NCBI RefSeq assembly: GCF_000506985.1 | Contig: NZ_KI650980.1 | Coordinates: 930,001-994,000, forward strand | Direction of reading: 5' to 3' | DNA length: 64,000 bases | Source of the DNA: Advenella kashmirensis W13003 | Lineage (GTDB): Bacteria > Pseudomonadota > Gammaproteobacteria > Burkholderiales > Burkholderiaceae_B | In this document: one piece after another, positions 55,145 to 64,000 of the stretch | How the letters are laid out: every line of letters begins with the position of its first letter | Numbering within the stretch: position 1 is the stretch's first letter | Position numbers and translations under genes: made by a program | The notes under the pieces: generated by a model | Seen by the model: the letters and a program-made list of their open reading frames with translations, nothing else | Databases searched by the model: none | Told to the model about the DNA's origin: nothing

Positions 55145-57418
55145 TCAGATCTTGCACGCGCCGCTTTCGCAATCGTCCTGTGCCTGATCTTCCTGTTTGT
55201 CTTCTGCACCGTCACGGGTGTTCTGGTAATACAGGGTCTTGACGCCCAGTTTGTAGGCCATCAACAGGTCCTTGATCATCTGGTTCATGGGCACACGGCC
55301 GCCTTCGAAACGAGCAGGATCATAATTCGTGTTGGCCGAAATGGATTGATCCACGAATTTTTGCATAATGCCCACGATCTGCAGATAGCCTTTATTGCCG
55401 GGCATGCTCCACAACAGCTCGTATTTATCCTTAAGACGATCATACTCCGGAACGACCTGTTTCAGGATACCGTCCTTGGAAGCCTTGACCGTGACCAGCC
55501 CGCGTGGCGGTTCAATGCCGTTGGTGGCATTGGAAATCTGCGACGAGGTCTCGGACGGCATCAGCGCAGTCAGCGTTGAATTGCGCAGGCCATGCGTGGT
55601 GATTTCCTTGCGCAATGCTTCCCAATCCAGATGCAGCGGCTCATTGCAAATGCCATCCAGATCTTTTTTGTATGTATCAATGGGCAAAATACCCTTGGCA
55701 TACGTTGTTTCATTGAACGCCGTGCAGGGGCCGAATTCTTTGGCCAGACCGACAGAGGCTTTGAGCAGATAATACTGAATTGCCTCAAAGGTCCGGTGGG
55801 TCAGCCCATTGCCGCTGCCGTCTGAGTATTTGGCGCCGTTCTTGGCCAGATAATAGGCGAAGTTGATGACACCGATACCCAGCGTGCGGCGTTTCATTGA
55901 GCCGATATACGCAGCTTTTATCGGATAATCCTGATAGTCCAGCAGGGCATCCAGGGCACGGACCGCCAGATCGGACAGGCCTTCGAGCTCATCAAGTGAT
56001 TCGATCGCGCCCAGGTTGAATGCAGACAAGGTACACAGGGCGATTTCGCCGTTCTCGTCGTTGATGTCTTCCAGGGGTTTGGTCGGCAAGGCAATTTCCA
56101 GACACAGATTGCTCTGGCGTACAGGGGCCACGGCCGGATCGAACGGGCTGTGCGTATTGCAGTGGTCCACGTTCTGGATATAGATGCGGCCTGTTCCTGC
56201 ACGCTCCTGCATCATCAGGGAAAACAGTTCCGTCGCTCTGACCGCACGCTTGCGAATGGTCGGATCCTGTTCATATTTCGCATACAGTTCCTCAAAACGG
56301 TTCTGGTCTTCGAAGAATGCATCGTACAGCCCAGGAACGTCGGAAGGCGAAAACAGCGTGATATCGCCGTTTTTGATCAGACGCTGATAAAGCAGGCGGT
56401 TGATTTGTACGCCATAGTCCATATGTCGAACGCGGTTTTCTTCCACGCCGCGGTTGTTTTTAAGCACCAGCAGCGATTCGATTTCAAGATGCCACATCGG
56501 GTAGAACAAGGTGGCCGCCCCGCCGCGCACACCGCCCTGCGAGCAGCATTTGACCGCGGTCTGAAAATGCTTGTAGAACGGGATGCAACCGGTATGCTGG
56601 GCTTCGCCGCCGCGAATCGGACTGCCCACTGCGCGAATGCGACCGGCATTGATGCCGATACCCGCACGCTGCGACACATAGCGCACAATGGCGCTGGTGG
56701 TGGCGTTGATGGAATCCAGGCTATCGCCGCACTCGATCAGCACGCAGGAGCTGAACTGACGTGTGGGAGTACGCACGCCCGACATGATCGGCGTGGGCAG
56801 GGAAATCTTAAATTGCGATGTTGCGTCGTAGAAACCCTTGATGTAGGACAGACGAGTTTCTTTCGGGTACTTGGAAAACAGGCATGCCGCGACCAGAATG
56901 TACAGGAACTGCGGGCTCTCGTAGATTTCGTGGTTTACCCGGTTCTGCACCAGGTACTTGCCCTCAAGCTGCTTGACGGCGCCGTAGGAAAAACTCATAT
57001 CACGGCTGTGATCAATATAGCTGTTCATTTCGTCGAACTCTTCCCGCGTGTAGTCCTGCAGAATATGTTCGTCGTATTTGCCCATTTCGGTCAGCCGGGT
57101 GACGTGATCGAACAGCGTTGGCGGATCGAAATGCTGGAAGGCTTTCTTGCGCAGGTGGAAGATGGCCAGGCGCGCCGCCAGATACTGATAATCCGGCGTG
57201 GCCGTGGAAATCAGATCGGCCGCAGCCTTGATGATGGTCTCGTGGATGTCTTCGGTCTTGATACCGTCATAGAACTGAATGTGCGACTTGAGCTCGACCT
57301 GCGACACCGACACATGATCTAGCCCTTCTGCTGCCCATGTAATTACACGGTGAATTTTATCCAGATCGATGGGTTCTTTTCGGCCGTCACGTTTGGTGAC
57401 CAAGAGTGTGCTGTTCAT
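55145..57418 (-). CDS. nrdA: Class Ia ribonucleotide reductase, alpha subunit
   Basis: A 757-residue catalytic subunit of aerobic ribonucleotide reductase. An N-terminal ATP-cone (VTKRDGRKEPIDLDKIHRVI) controls overall activity. The active-site barrel includes QFSSCVLIECGDSLDSI and LCLEIALPTKPL. The C-terminal Cys pair is Cys750 and Cys755 in CESGACKI, used to reduce the active site. First gene of nrdA-nrdB-ferredoxin; two NrdR boxes upstream show likely control by NrdR. Confidence 0.98.
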   Translation of the reverse strand: MNSTLLVTKRDGRKEPIDLDKIHRVITWAAEGLDHVSVSQVELKSHIQFYDGIKTEDIHETIIKAAADLISTATPDYQYLAARLAIFHLRKKAFQHFDPPTLFDHVTRLTEMGKYDEHILQDYTREEFDEMNSYIDHSRDMSFSYGAVKQLEGKYLVQNRVNHEIYESPQFLYILVAACLFSKYPKETRLSYIKGFYDATSQFKISLPTPIMSGVRTPTRQFSSCVLIECGDSLDSINATTSAIVRYVSQRAGIGINAGRIRAVGSPIRGGEAQHTGCIPFYKHFQTAVKCCSQGGVRGGAATLFYPMWHLEIESLLVLKNNRGVEENRVRHMDYGVQINRLLYQRLIKNGDITLFSPSDVPGLYDAFFEDQNRFEELYAKYEQDPTIRKRAVRATELFSLMMQERAGTGRIYIQNVDHCNTHSPFDPAVAPVRQSNLCLEIALPTKPLEDINDENGEIALCTLSAFNLGAIESLDELEGLSDLAVRALDALLDYQDYPIKAAYIGSMKRRTLGIGVINFAYYLAKNGAKYSDGSGNGLTHRTFEAIQYYLLKASVGLAKEFGPCTAFNETTYAKGILPIDTYKKDLDGICNEPLHLDWEALRKEITTHGLRNSTLTALMPSETSSQISNATNGIEPPRGLVTVKASKDGILKQVVPEYDRLKDKYELLWSMPGNKGYLQIVGIMQKFVDQSISANTNYDPARFEGGRVPMNQMIKDLLMAYKLGVKTLYYQNTRDGAEDKQEDQAQDDCESGACKI

Positions 57419-57470
57419 TGCGTATCCGTATCAATGGTGGTTGACGGACCCGTTGGGCGGGACCAAATGG

Positions 57471-57486
57471 AAACTATATATAGTGT
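57471..57486. promoter_or_regulatory. NrdR box 1
   Basis: The 16-bp site containing ACTATATATAGTGT fits the NrdR consensus (acaCwAtATaTwGtgt) in 15 of 16 positions, 53 bp before nrdA. Confidence 0.85.
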
Positions 57487-57501
57487 TTTATTTTGTATTT
57501 G

Positions 57502-57517
57502 GCACAATATATAGTAT
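57502..57517. promoter_or_regulatory. NrdR box 2
   Basis: GCACAATATATAGTAT fits the NrdR consensus in 14 of 16 positions. It lies 31 bp (three helical turns) from box 1, the usual spacing of NrdR pairs, and overlaps the likely nrdA promoter region. Confidence 0.85.
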
Positions 57518-57757
57518 CTAAATGGATATTTCAAGCGCTTTCAGGTTCGTGCAAAACCTTGAAAAAAGACGCAACGCATTGATTAATATAATTATTTTTT
57601 CGATTTAAAAAAAATGTAACGGTGTGGATTTTACACGATGCGGGTCCCACCGGGTTGCCCGCGCCGCCGGGTTTTGATCGACGGCTGCCCTACTACACTT
57701 GAATCACGACACTTGAATCAGGATGCCCGATTCAGGGCAGCCACTCAAGACATTGCC
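57518..57757. other. Remaining nrdA-dusA intergenic region
   Basis: AT-rich around 57575-57620, then GC-rich. It includes a small dyad GTGT-ggatttt-ACAC near 57621. The nrdA promoter is likely close to the NrdR boxes. No gene seen. Confidence 0.35.
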
Positions 57758-58876
57758 TCACGCCACCGATTCAGGCGCTGCGCCTTCAATAAAGGCAAAG
57801 GCTTCATGCAAGATGGCCGGGTCCTGCGTCGCCAGCGGGGCCGGGTCAGACAGATGCCGACGCCATTGCCGTGCTCCTTTACGACCATTGAACAGGCCCA
57901 GCATCGGCTTGATAATGGACCGTAGCGGTGCGCCATGTGACCGCTCAGACGTTGCGTACCGGACCATCTCCTGCACAATCTGCGCATCGTCGGGTACCGC
58001 GGTGTCCGGCCACAATCGTTGACTGATCTGGCGCAGCATGTAAGGCTCATGCCAGGCGATCCGCCCCACCATGGCGCCATCGAATGTGGTTGCGGCCTCA
58101 ATGATCTGTTCAGCATCGCTCAACCCGCCATTGAGGACAAAAAGTGCATCGGGAAAGTCGCTTTTCAGCCGCGAGACGACACCATACCGCAAGGGTGGTA
58201 TTTCACGATTATCCTTCGGTGAAAGCCCCTTGAGGACGGCATTGCGTGCATGAGCAATGAATACCCTGCAGCCGGTATCGTAAAGTTGCCCCACAAAATC
58301 CCGAACAAAATCGTAGGATTCATCATAGTCCAGGCCCAGCCGGTGCTTCACTGTGACCGGCACACTAACCGCGTCCTGCATAGCCTTGATACAATCAGCC
58401 ACCAGTGCAGGCTCGGCCATCAGGCAGGCGCCGAATGCGCCTTTTTGCACCCGCTCTGAGGGGCAGCCGCAATTGAGATTGATTTCATCGTACCCCCAGT
58501 CCTGGCCCAGTCGGGCACAGCGAGCCAGGGCATCGGGTTCGCTGCCGCCCAGTTGCAGGGCCACCGGATGCTCCTGCGCACTGAAGCGCAAATGCCTGGG
58601 CACATCGCCGAAAATCAGGGCGCCTGTGGTAATCATTTCAGTATAGAGCAAGGCGTCAGGCGCCAGCAGACGATGAAAATAACGGCAGTGCCTGTCGGTG
58701 ACATCGATCATGGGGGCCACACTCAATTGCCAGGGCCGGCTGCCGCTGGTTTGAGTGTAATCCAATGCGGCAGCCGCAGCCGGGCCAGGCTGAGCGGCGC
58801 CTATGCCGTCAGGCGCTTTCAAAAGAGGATCGGCCTGTGCAACAGCCGTATGGGACGAAATAGCAGAATAGGTCAT
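57758..58876 (-). CDS. dusA: tRNA-dihydrouridine synthase A
   Basis: A 372-residue FMN enzyme that reduces uridine 20/20a in the tRNA D-loop. FMN-barrel start APMIDVTDRHCRYFHR, substrate block NLNCGCPSERVQKGAFGACLM with the catalytic Cys, and KHRLGLDYDESYDFVRDFV are typical of DusA. The first 45 or so residues are a low-complexity Ala/Pro-rich lead; a shorter start may be used. It begins 2 bp after the ClC gene, so the pair is one operon. Confidence 0.93.
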   Translation of the reverse strand: MTYSAISSHTAVAQADPLLKAPDGIGAAQPGPAAAAALDYTQTSGSRPWQLSVAPMIDVTDRHCRYFHRLLAPDALLYTEMITTGALIFGDVPRHLRFSAQEHPVALQLGGSEPDALARCARLGQDWGYDEINLNCGCPSERVQKGAFGACLMAEPALVADCIKAMQDAVSVPVTVKHRLGLDYDESYDFVRDFVGQLYDTGCRVFIAHARNAVLKGLSPKDNREIPPLRYGVVSRLKSDFPDALFVLNGGLSDAEQIIEAATTFDGAMVGRIAWHEPYMLRQISQRLWPDTAVPDDAQIVQEMVRYATSERSHGAPLRSIIKPMLGLFNGRKGARQWRRHLSDPAPLATQDPAILHEAFAFIEGAAPESVA

Positions 58877-58878
58877 GA

Positions 58879-60663
58879 TTACTTATCGCGGGATATGCGA
58901 AAATCGATATGCGGCGGCTGGTGTCGGTCCTGCAGTTCGCGTTGTGCTTCAAGTTGCTGGAGAATGGCGGATTTGCGCACCACACCCAGCAGCCTGGGCT
59001 CATCTTTGGACAACAGCACCGGCAAACGTTCACCCATAAATGTCAGGAACAGCTCCAGCCCCTGACCCAGTGTCATGTCCGGATACAGCACCGGGATAAA
59101 ATGCGGTTGTACCATAAGCTCGGATATGGGCGTTGTCATGGGCGATTGCGACAGCAGCCAGCGGGTGACTTCCTGATTCGACAGCACGCCCTGGTAATGC
59201 TCGTTTTCGTCCACAACATAAATATAACGTACAGGATACGCCTGAAACATGGCCACGGCCTGCTCCAGCGTCTGATCCTGGCGCAATACGGTCTGCGCAT
59301 CCAGAATCAGGCCCTTGACCGTGGCGCTCTCCGCCTGGCGTTTGAGCCTTGCTGTCTGCTCGCGTGACAATGTCACGCCATACATGGCCGGCGTACTGTA
59401 CAGGCTGCCAACCACATTTGCAATCACGCAGGCAAACATGAGCGGCAATACCAGATCAATGCGATGCGTCATTTCAAATATCATCAGTATGGCCATCAGG
59501 GGTGCATGCGTACCGGCAGCCAGGAAAGCGCCCATTCCGATCAGAATATACAGGGACGGCTGGCCGGCAAACTCAGGAATCACAAGTGAAATGATCTGGA
59601 AAAACAGCATGCCAACGCTGGCGCCTACCATCAACATGGGCGTAAATACCCCGCCCGTGGCGCCCGAGCCCACGGTAGCCCCGGTGGCAAGCACCTTGTA
59701 CGCGAGTATCAACAACACGGCGGGTATGGTCCAGGACTGCGTCAGCATATCCTCTATCGGCCCATAACCATTGCCCGCGGCATTGGGCTGCAAAATAAGA
59801 ATGCCACCCAGCAACGCGCCCCCCAGGGCCAGACTCAGGGGCAACGGCAGCTTGGTTTTGCGAAACAACTGGCGCACCGCATCCAGAAAACGCAGAAACA
59901 ACGGAGCCAGCAGACCGGCAAATATGGCCAGCACCATTAACAGCAGCAAAGTGCCATCAATGGACAGCGAGATGGGTTTGACGTCATACGTGATCCGATA
60001 GTAGCCGGTCAATTGCATGGTGACATTGGCGACGCCGGCTGAAATAATCAGCGGCCCCAGAGTGGTCACAGACAGGGTGCCCAGCACGATTTCGGCGACA
60101 AACAGCGCGGCAGCCAGCGGCGCGTTATAGGCCGCCGAAACACCGGCGGCTGCGCCGCAAGCAACGAGCAGCCGTATGTCATTTGAATTGAATGCGAGAA
60201 ACCGCCCGATTGCCGATGCCGCCATCGCCCCCAGATGCACCATGGCGCCCTCGCGACCAATCGAGCCGCCGGTGACCACAGTCGACAACGAAGAGAACAC
60301 CCTGAGTGCGCCCTGGCGCAAAGACAGGCGCCCGTCCGAGAGCGCGACCGCTTCCATATAGTCGGCATTCATGTCCTTGCGCACTTTTGACGACAGCCAC
60401 AGCAAGGTGCCGGCAATCAGCCCGCCTACAGTGGGAAACAGCACGCGCTCGGTGTCCGTCCAGCGACTGGCTACCGTCTCGATTTCTCCCGGCACCGACC
60501 CTGTCAGCAGTTGCCCCCAGTGAATTGCCATATGAAACAAAATGGTCAGACCCGCTGCCGCCACACCCACCACAATCGCCCAGACGAAGAATGCCGGGCG
60601 GTTTGTCAGCCAGGCAAACTGCGTGAGTTTATTGCGTGCCTCAAAGGGAGAAAATAGAGCCAT
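58879..60663 (-). CDS. ClC family chloride channel/transporter with CBS domains
   Basis: A 594-residue inner-membrane ClC protein with about 17 hydrophobic helices to residue 430, then two CBS domains. The gate motif reads GSIGREGAMVHLG, with the gating Glu kept but Ala where many ClC proteins have Pro. Other conserved pieces are YNAPLAAALFVAEI and GSGATGGVFTPML. A 22-codon longer frame exists; ATG 60663 (MALFSPFEAR) fits better. It may act as a proton/chloride antiporter in acid resistance. Co-transcribed with dusA. Confidence 0.92.
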   Translation of the reverse strand: MALFSPFEARNKLTQFAWLTNRPAFFVWAIVVGVAAAGLTILFHMAIHWGQLLTGSVPGEIETVASRWTDTERVLFPTVGGLIAGTLLWLSSKVRKDMNADYMEAVALSDGRLSLRQGALRVFSSLSTVVTGGSIGREGAMVHLGAMAASAIGRFLAFNSNDIRLLVACGAAAGVSAAYNAPLAAALFVAEIVLGTLSVTTLGPLIISAGVANVTMQLTGYYRITYDVKPISLSIDGTLLLLMVLAIFAGLLAPLFLRFLDAVRQLFRKTKLPLPLSLALGGALLGGILILQPNAAGNGYGPIEDMLTQSWTIPAVLLILAYKVLATGATVGSGATGGVFTPMLMVGASVGMLFFQIISLVIPEFAGQPSLYILIGMGAFLAAGTHAPLMAILMIFEMTHRIDLVLPLMFACVIANVVGSLYSTPAMYGVTLSREQTARLKRQAESATVKGLILDAQTVLRQDQTLEQAVAMFQAYPVRYIYVVDENEHYQGVLSNQEVTRWLLSQSPMTTPISELMVQPHFIPVLYPDMTLGQGLELFLTFMGERLPVLLSKDEPRLLGVVRKSAILQQLEAQRELQDRHQPPHIDFRISRDK

Positions 60664-60862
60664 AGGCGGTCTCAGGGACTCAAAGGAAGGAGCGGCCAAA
60701 AGAGGACGCGGGTGGCAGATTGGCTGCAAACCCGCAAAAGTGCCTCATTGTAGCAAAACTCACTTGTGATTCTTTTGCGCATGACCCATTCCCCACGCTT
60801 ATATGACGCCAACCTGAACTAAAATGATCGGCATTCAATGATTCTGTGTGTCGCATTTATCC

Positions 60863-61831
60863 ATGGCCGTCTTTACTCCTGTCACTAATCAGCAAGCCAC
60901 TGACTATCTGGCTCAGTATGCACTTGGCGATTTCGTTTCCCTGCGCGGTATTACCGCCGGTATTGAAAATACCAATTTTTTTCTGAACACCAGTCAGGGA
61001 GAATATGTACTGACGCTGTTCGAGGTGCTCAACCACGAGCAATTGAACTTCTATATCGAATTAATGCACACGCTGGCCAGCCGCGAGGTCAAAGTGCCCA
61101 TGCCGCAAACCCGGCGCGATGGTACCCGGATCGGAACGCTGAACGGCAAACCGGCAGCGATCGTTGATCGCCTGGCCGGCGGATACGAGTCCGATCCCGG
61201 CATTCAGCATTGCATCATCGCCGGACGTACCCAGGCGCAGGCGCATCTGGCCGCGCGCGACTTTGCGCTTTACCAGCCGAATCTGCGCGGGCTGCCTTGG
61301 TGGGAAGAGACCTATCCGGGCATCCGCCCGTTCCTGACCGACAGCCAGGACCGGTTGTTTACCGCCAGCCTTGAGGAACAGCGCCAGATTCAGACCGGTG
61401 ACGACTGGAAAAGCATGCCGGCCGGGGCCTGTCATTGCGATCTGTTTCGCGACAATGTGCTGTTTGACGGCACCTACGATGAACCGCGCATGGGAGGCAT
61501 TATTGATTTTTACTTTGCCGGCCACGATGCGTGGCTGTTCGATGTCGCGGTCGCCGTGAATGACTGGTGTATCGAACGGTCAACCGGCGCGCTGCAGCCC
61601 TGGCTGGTTCAGGCGTGGCTGCAGGCCTATGCACAGGAGCGCCCTTTTACCGAAACGGAAAAGAAATTATGGCCGATCGCCCTGCGTGCTGCCGCCCTGC
61701 GCTTCTGGACCTCAAGGCTGAACGATTATTTTCGCCCCCGCCCTGCGCAAACGCTCAAACCGCACGACCCGACCCATTTTGAGCGCATCCTGACGCTGCG
61801 CGTACAACAACCGGTTCCACCACTTCCTTAA
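60863..61831 (+). CDS. thrB: Homoserine kinase, aminoglycoside-phosphotransferase-like type
   Basis: A 322-residue kinase of the APH fold that makes O-phosphohomoserine for threonine synthesis. It starts MAVFTPVTNQQATDYL; the ATP-binding piece is GIENTNFFL, the catalytic loop HCDLFRDNVLFDG and the metal motif GIIDFYFAGHDAW. A GTG five codons upstream is in frame. It is unrelated to the GHMP-type ThrB of enteric bacteria. Two membrane/envelope genes follow at 4 bp and 2 bp, so the three form one operon. Confidence 0.93.
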   Translation: MAVFTPVTNQQATDYLAQYALGDFVSLRGITAGIENTNFFLNTSQGEYVLTLFEVLNHEQLNFYIELMHTLASREVKVPMPQTRRDGTRIGTLNGKPAAIVDRLAGGYESDPGIQHCIIAGRTQAQAHLAARDFALYQPNLRGLPWWEETYPGIRPFLTDSQDRLFTASLEEQRQIQTGDDWKSMPAGACHCDLFRDNVLFDGTYDEPRMGGIIDFYFAGHDAWLFDVAVAVNDWCIERSTGALQPWLVQAWLQAYAQERPFTETEKKLWPIALRAAALRFWTSRLNDYFRPRPAQTLKPHDPTHFERILTLRVQQPVPPLP

Positions 61832-61835
61832 AAAC

Positions 61836-62657
61836 ATGATTGCTGCGACTCTTCCCGCCTCGTCGGGCTGGCAATGGCTCAAAGATGCTTTTCTGATCTT
61901 CCGCAAGCAACCTTTTGCCCTGCTCGCCCTGTTGTTCGTCATCAATATGATGAGTCAGATCCTGCTACAGATCCCCGTGCTGGGCGCGGGTTTGTTCATT
62001 ATCACCATGCCCATCGCCAGTCTGATCGTGGTCAGCGCCTGTCGCGATATCCAGGGCAAACCGGCAGGATTCAACCAGCTTGATCCGAAAACCTGGGTCG
62101 CCAGTCTGCAAAAACCCAAGGTGATTTCCCGGCTTGCCTTTTCCGGTTTTGTATACGCAGCCCTGATTCTGCTGCTGAGCGTGGTGCTGCTCTATCCGCT
62201 GCTGGATGAACAGACTATCGCGCAAATCAGCAGTGTGCTGTATGGTGCACAGGGTGGCGCCACGACAACGGCCGATGCGCTGCCCGACGGCAGCACACTC
62301 GTTCTGCTGCTGGGCTGGGCCATACTGCTGTTTATTGTAACACTGATGTTCTGGCACGTGCCCCAGCTGATCGGCTGGGAAAATCAGACCGTCGGCAAGG
62401 CAATTTTCTATTCCTTTGTTGCTTCCTGGCGCAACAAGACTGCATTTTTGATGTATTTTCTGATCTGGTTTGTTTTCTTCATTTTCCTGCAATTTGTGAT
62501 TGTGCCCTTGCTGATCGGAGTGGGACTGCCCGCGTTGTTTATCGCATTTCTCATGCAGGTCATACTGATGATTATGGTCGCAACGATTTATTGTGGCTTT
62601 TATTCCAGTTATGCTGCAATCTTCGGCACCCAGCACAGGGCTTTACCTGAGGAATAA
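61836..62657 (+). CDS. BPSS1780-type membrane protein
   Basis: A 273-residue inner-membrane protein with about six helices; the N-terminus has SGWQWLKDAFLIFRKQP, typical of the BPSS1780 group found after thrB in related genera. It lacks enzyme motifs. It is 4 bp after thrB and 2 bp before an M48 lipoprotein gene. Function unknown; an envelope role is inferred from the neighbour. Confidence 0.82.
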   Translation: MIAATLPASSGWQWLKDAFLIFRKQPFALLALLFVINMMSQILLQIPVLGAGLFIITMPIASLIVVSACRDIQGKPAGFNQLDPKTWVASLQKPKVISRLAFSGFVYAALILLLSVVLLYPLLDEQTIAQISSVLYGAQGGATTTADALPDGSTLVLLLGWAILLFIVTLMFWHVPQLIGWENQTVGKAIFYSFVASWRNKTAFLMYFLIWFVFFIFLQFVIVPLLIGVGLPALFIAFLMQVILMIMVATIYCGFYSSYAAIFGTQHRALPEE

Positions 62658-62659
62658 GC

Positions 62660-63391
62660 ATGTTAAGACAATTAGCCCTTGTCACCCTTGCCGCCAGCAC
62701 CCTGACTGCCTGCCAAAACATGAATGTGGCCGGCATGGTGGGTGCGGCCTCTTCCCTGTTTCAGGCCGCCACGGTCTCCGACGAGCAGATCCAGGCACTG
62801 GCGGTCACCTCCCAGCAGGAGCTGGATTCGCAAAATAATATTGCCTCGGCCAACAGCAAATACACAACGCGACTGGCCCGGGTAACGCGTAATCTGAGAA
62901 GTTACCAGGGCGTTCCCCTGCAGTTCAAAGCGTACATCAACCCTGAAGTCAATGCCTTTGCCCTGCCCAATGGCAGCATTCGGGTCTATTCCGGCCTGAT
63001 GGATAAAATGACTGATAACGAGCTGTTGTTTGTCCTGGGCCATGAAGTCGGGCATGTGATCGAAGGACACTCCAAAGCGCAGGCGCGTTCGAGTCTGCTG
63101 ACGCTGGCCGCTCAACAGGCGGGTGCCGCCAGCGGCGTTCCTATTCTGTCTACCCTGTCGGGCAGCCAGCTGGGAGCCCTGGCCAATGGCCTGGTCAACG
63201 CCCAATATTCCCAGTCGCATGAATATGCCGCGGACGCCTTTGGCCTGAAAGTGCTCAAGGAACAGGGGCACGATAAATCGGCAGCCGTCTCGGCCCTGCG
63301 TAAACTGGAATCCCTATCGGGCGGTGGGTCAGGGGTTTTCTCCAGCCATCCCGATTCAGGCAGCCGGGCGGATCGCATCGAAGCCATGTAA
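62660..63391 (+). CDS. M48 family metallopeptidase lipoprotein (LoiP/YggG-like)
   Basis: A 243-residue zinc protease anchored to the envelope. The lipobox is LTA-Cys18. The zinc motif HEVGH is at residues 128-132 and the third ligand is the Glu in SHEYAADAFG. The later C-terminal piece FSSHPDSGSRADRI is family-typical. Homologues cut misfolded or stress-linked outer-membrane proteins. Last gene of the thrB operon, followed by 13-bp repeats and a strong terminator. Confidence 0.94.
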   Translation: MLRQLALVTLAASTLTACQNMNVAGMVGAASSLFQAATVSDEQIQALAVTSQQELDSQNNIASANSKYTTRLARVTRNLRSYQGVPLQFKAYINPEVNAFALPNGSIRVYSGLMDKMTDNELLFVLGHEVGHVIEGHSKAQARSSLLTLAAQQAGAASGVPILSTLSGSQLGALANGLVNAQYSQSHEYAADAFGLKVLKEQGHDKSAAVSALRKLESLSGGGSGVFSSHPDSGSRADRIEAM

Positions 63392-63411
63392 TTGGTCTTG
63401 CGCGGGTTCAG

Positions 63412-63463
63412 ATACGACGCTCGAATACGACGTTCAAGTGCAGCAGTCAAATACAGCGCTCGA
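63412..63463. repeat. Degenerate 13-bp tandem repeat
   Basis: Four units in register from 63412: ATACGACGCTCGA, ATACGACGTTCAA, GTGCAGCAGTCAA and ATACAGCGCTCGA, with part of a fifth after them. The period is not a multiple of three and it lies after the stop codon of the M48 gene. Confidence 0.7.
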
Positions 63464-63470
63464 ATACAAC

Positions 63471-63525
63471 TCACCCGTCATTGCGGCGAAAGCATATGCC
63501 GCAATGACGGGTGAAATTTTTTCTG
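63471..63525. terminator. Strong terminator between M48 gene and etfA
   Basis: Perfect 17-bp stem (63471-63487 and 63498-63514; core CCCGTCATTGCGGC) with a 10-base loop, followed by AATTTTTTCTG. It ends the thrB operon and may serve both convergent transcripts. Confidence 0.92.
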
Positions 63526-63587
63526 TTTGTCGTTCAGACTGCGTGCAAATGAGTGCAACGCATGCACCCATTCACATTTGCCCAATT

Positions 63588-64000
63588 TTAAATGGCTTTT
63601 TCCAGCTCAGGCACTGCAGTGAACAGATCCGCAACCAGGCCGTAATCGGCCACACCGAAAATCGGTGCTTCCGGATCTTTGTTGACGGCAACAATGACCT
63701 TGGAGTCTTTCATACCGGCCAGATGCTGGATGGCGCCGGAAATACCGATAGCAACATACAGTTGCGGCGCAACGATTTTGCCGGTCTGACCGACCTGCCA
63801 GTCGTTGGGCGCAAAACCGGCGTCAACCGCAGCGCGTGAGGCACCCAGGGCGGCGCCCAGTTTGTCAGCCAGCGGTTCGAGCAGTTTGAAGTTTTCTGCG
63901 CTGCCCATGCCACGACCACCAGAAACAACCACCGAAGCGGCAGTCAGTTCAGGCCGGTCATTCTTGGCCACTTCGCGGCCGATGAAAGACGACAGGCCGG
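63588..64000 (-). CDS. etfA: Electron transfer flavoprotein, alpha subunit (partial)
   Basis: The C-terminal part (about 136 residues) of ETF alpha; the frame continues past the right edge. It contains the FAD-binding signature [37 protein letters not shown] and [19 protein letters not shown], all typical. ETF takes electrons from acyl-CoA dehydrogenases and passes them to the quinone pool. An internal ATG near 63971 is not the start. Confidence 0.97.
   Translation of the reverse strand, partial: GLSSFIGREVAKNDRPELTAASVVVSGGRGMGSAENFKLLEPLADKLGAALGASRAAVDAGFAPNDWQVGQTGKIVAPQLYVAIGISGAIQHLAGMKDSKVIVAVNKDPEAPIFGVADYGLVADLFTAVPELEKAI

Overview
The window reads as chromosomal DNA of a betaproteobacterium of the family Alcaligenaceae. 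Supporting signs are two orphan Bug-type solute receptors, several GBP-type porins ending in Phe, the order dapC-dapD-dapE-prmB, the block leuC-leuD-leuB-asd-(fimV position)-truA, and thrB followed by a BPSS1780-type membrane protein. Advenella is my best guess for the genus, from general resemblance only. There is one tRNA gene. I see no rRNA, CRISPR array, insertion sequence, prophage or replication origin.

Layout. 1-5.1 kb: a leftward catabolic set (HTH regulator, LysR regulator, family III CoA-transferase, HMG-CoA-lyase-like enzyme, Bug receptor), with a divergent 14-helix MFS pump. 6.8-9.7 kb: EamA exporter, MgtC/SapB protein and cysteine synthase. 9.8-17 kb: an exported argininosuccinate-lyase-like protein, three tandem leftward porins and a small periplasmic protein. 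17.2-19.4 kb: an enolase-superfamily enzyme convergent with a second Bug receptor. 19.6-20.6 kb: tRNA-Leu(UAG), a coiled-coil membrane protein and a small lipoprotein. 20.8-25.1 kb: lysine/diaminopimelate genes and prmB. 25.2-27.2 kb: an ABC-F ATPase. 27.3-31.5 kb: a five-gene unit of acyl-CoA-dehydrogenase-like flavoprotein, rubredoxin, and a complete ABC importer with a Tat-type binding protein. 31.5-38.4 kb: trpF, a TakP-type TRAP transporter, truA, a tiny FimV-position gene and asd. 38.6-41.8 kb: leuB, leuD, leuC. 42.1-53.2 kb: omega-amino-acid transaminase, fumarylacetoacetase, aroC, SelO, YihY/BrkB, a CBS protein, a phosphoesterase, a lipid kinase and an alcohol dehydrogenase. 53.4-57.5 kb: nrdA-nrdB-ferredoxin behind a pair of NrdR boxes. 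57.8-64 kb: dusA, a ClC channel, thrB, a membrane protein, an M48 lipoprotein and the end of etfA.

How the genes work together. Amino-acid synthesis dominates the core (dapCDE, asd, thrB, leuBCD, trpF, aroC, cysK). The accessory part is mostly organic-acid uptake (two Bug proteins, one TRAP system, porins) joined to CoA-dependent or acid-sugar catabolism.

The most interesting points are the flavoprotein-rubredoxin-ABC unit, whose substrate I cannot name; the exported ArgH-like protein with an altered active-site motif; the TRAP operon sitting between truA and trpF with a strong terminator just before the trpF start codon; and the 71-codon remnant where a large FimV protein is expected.
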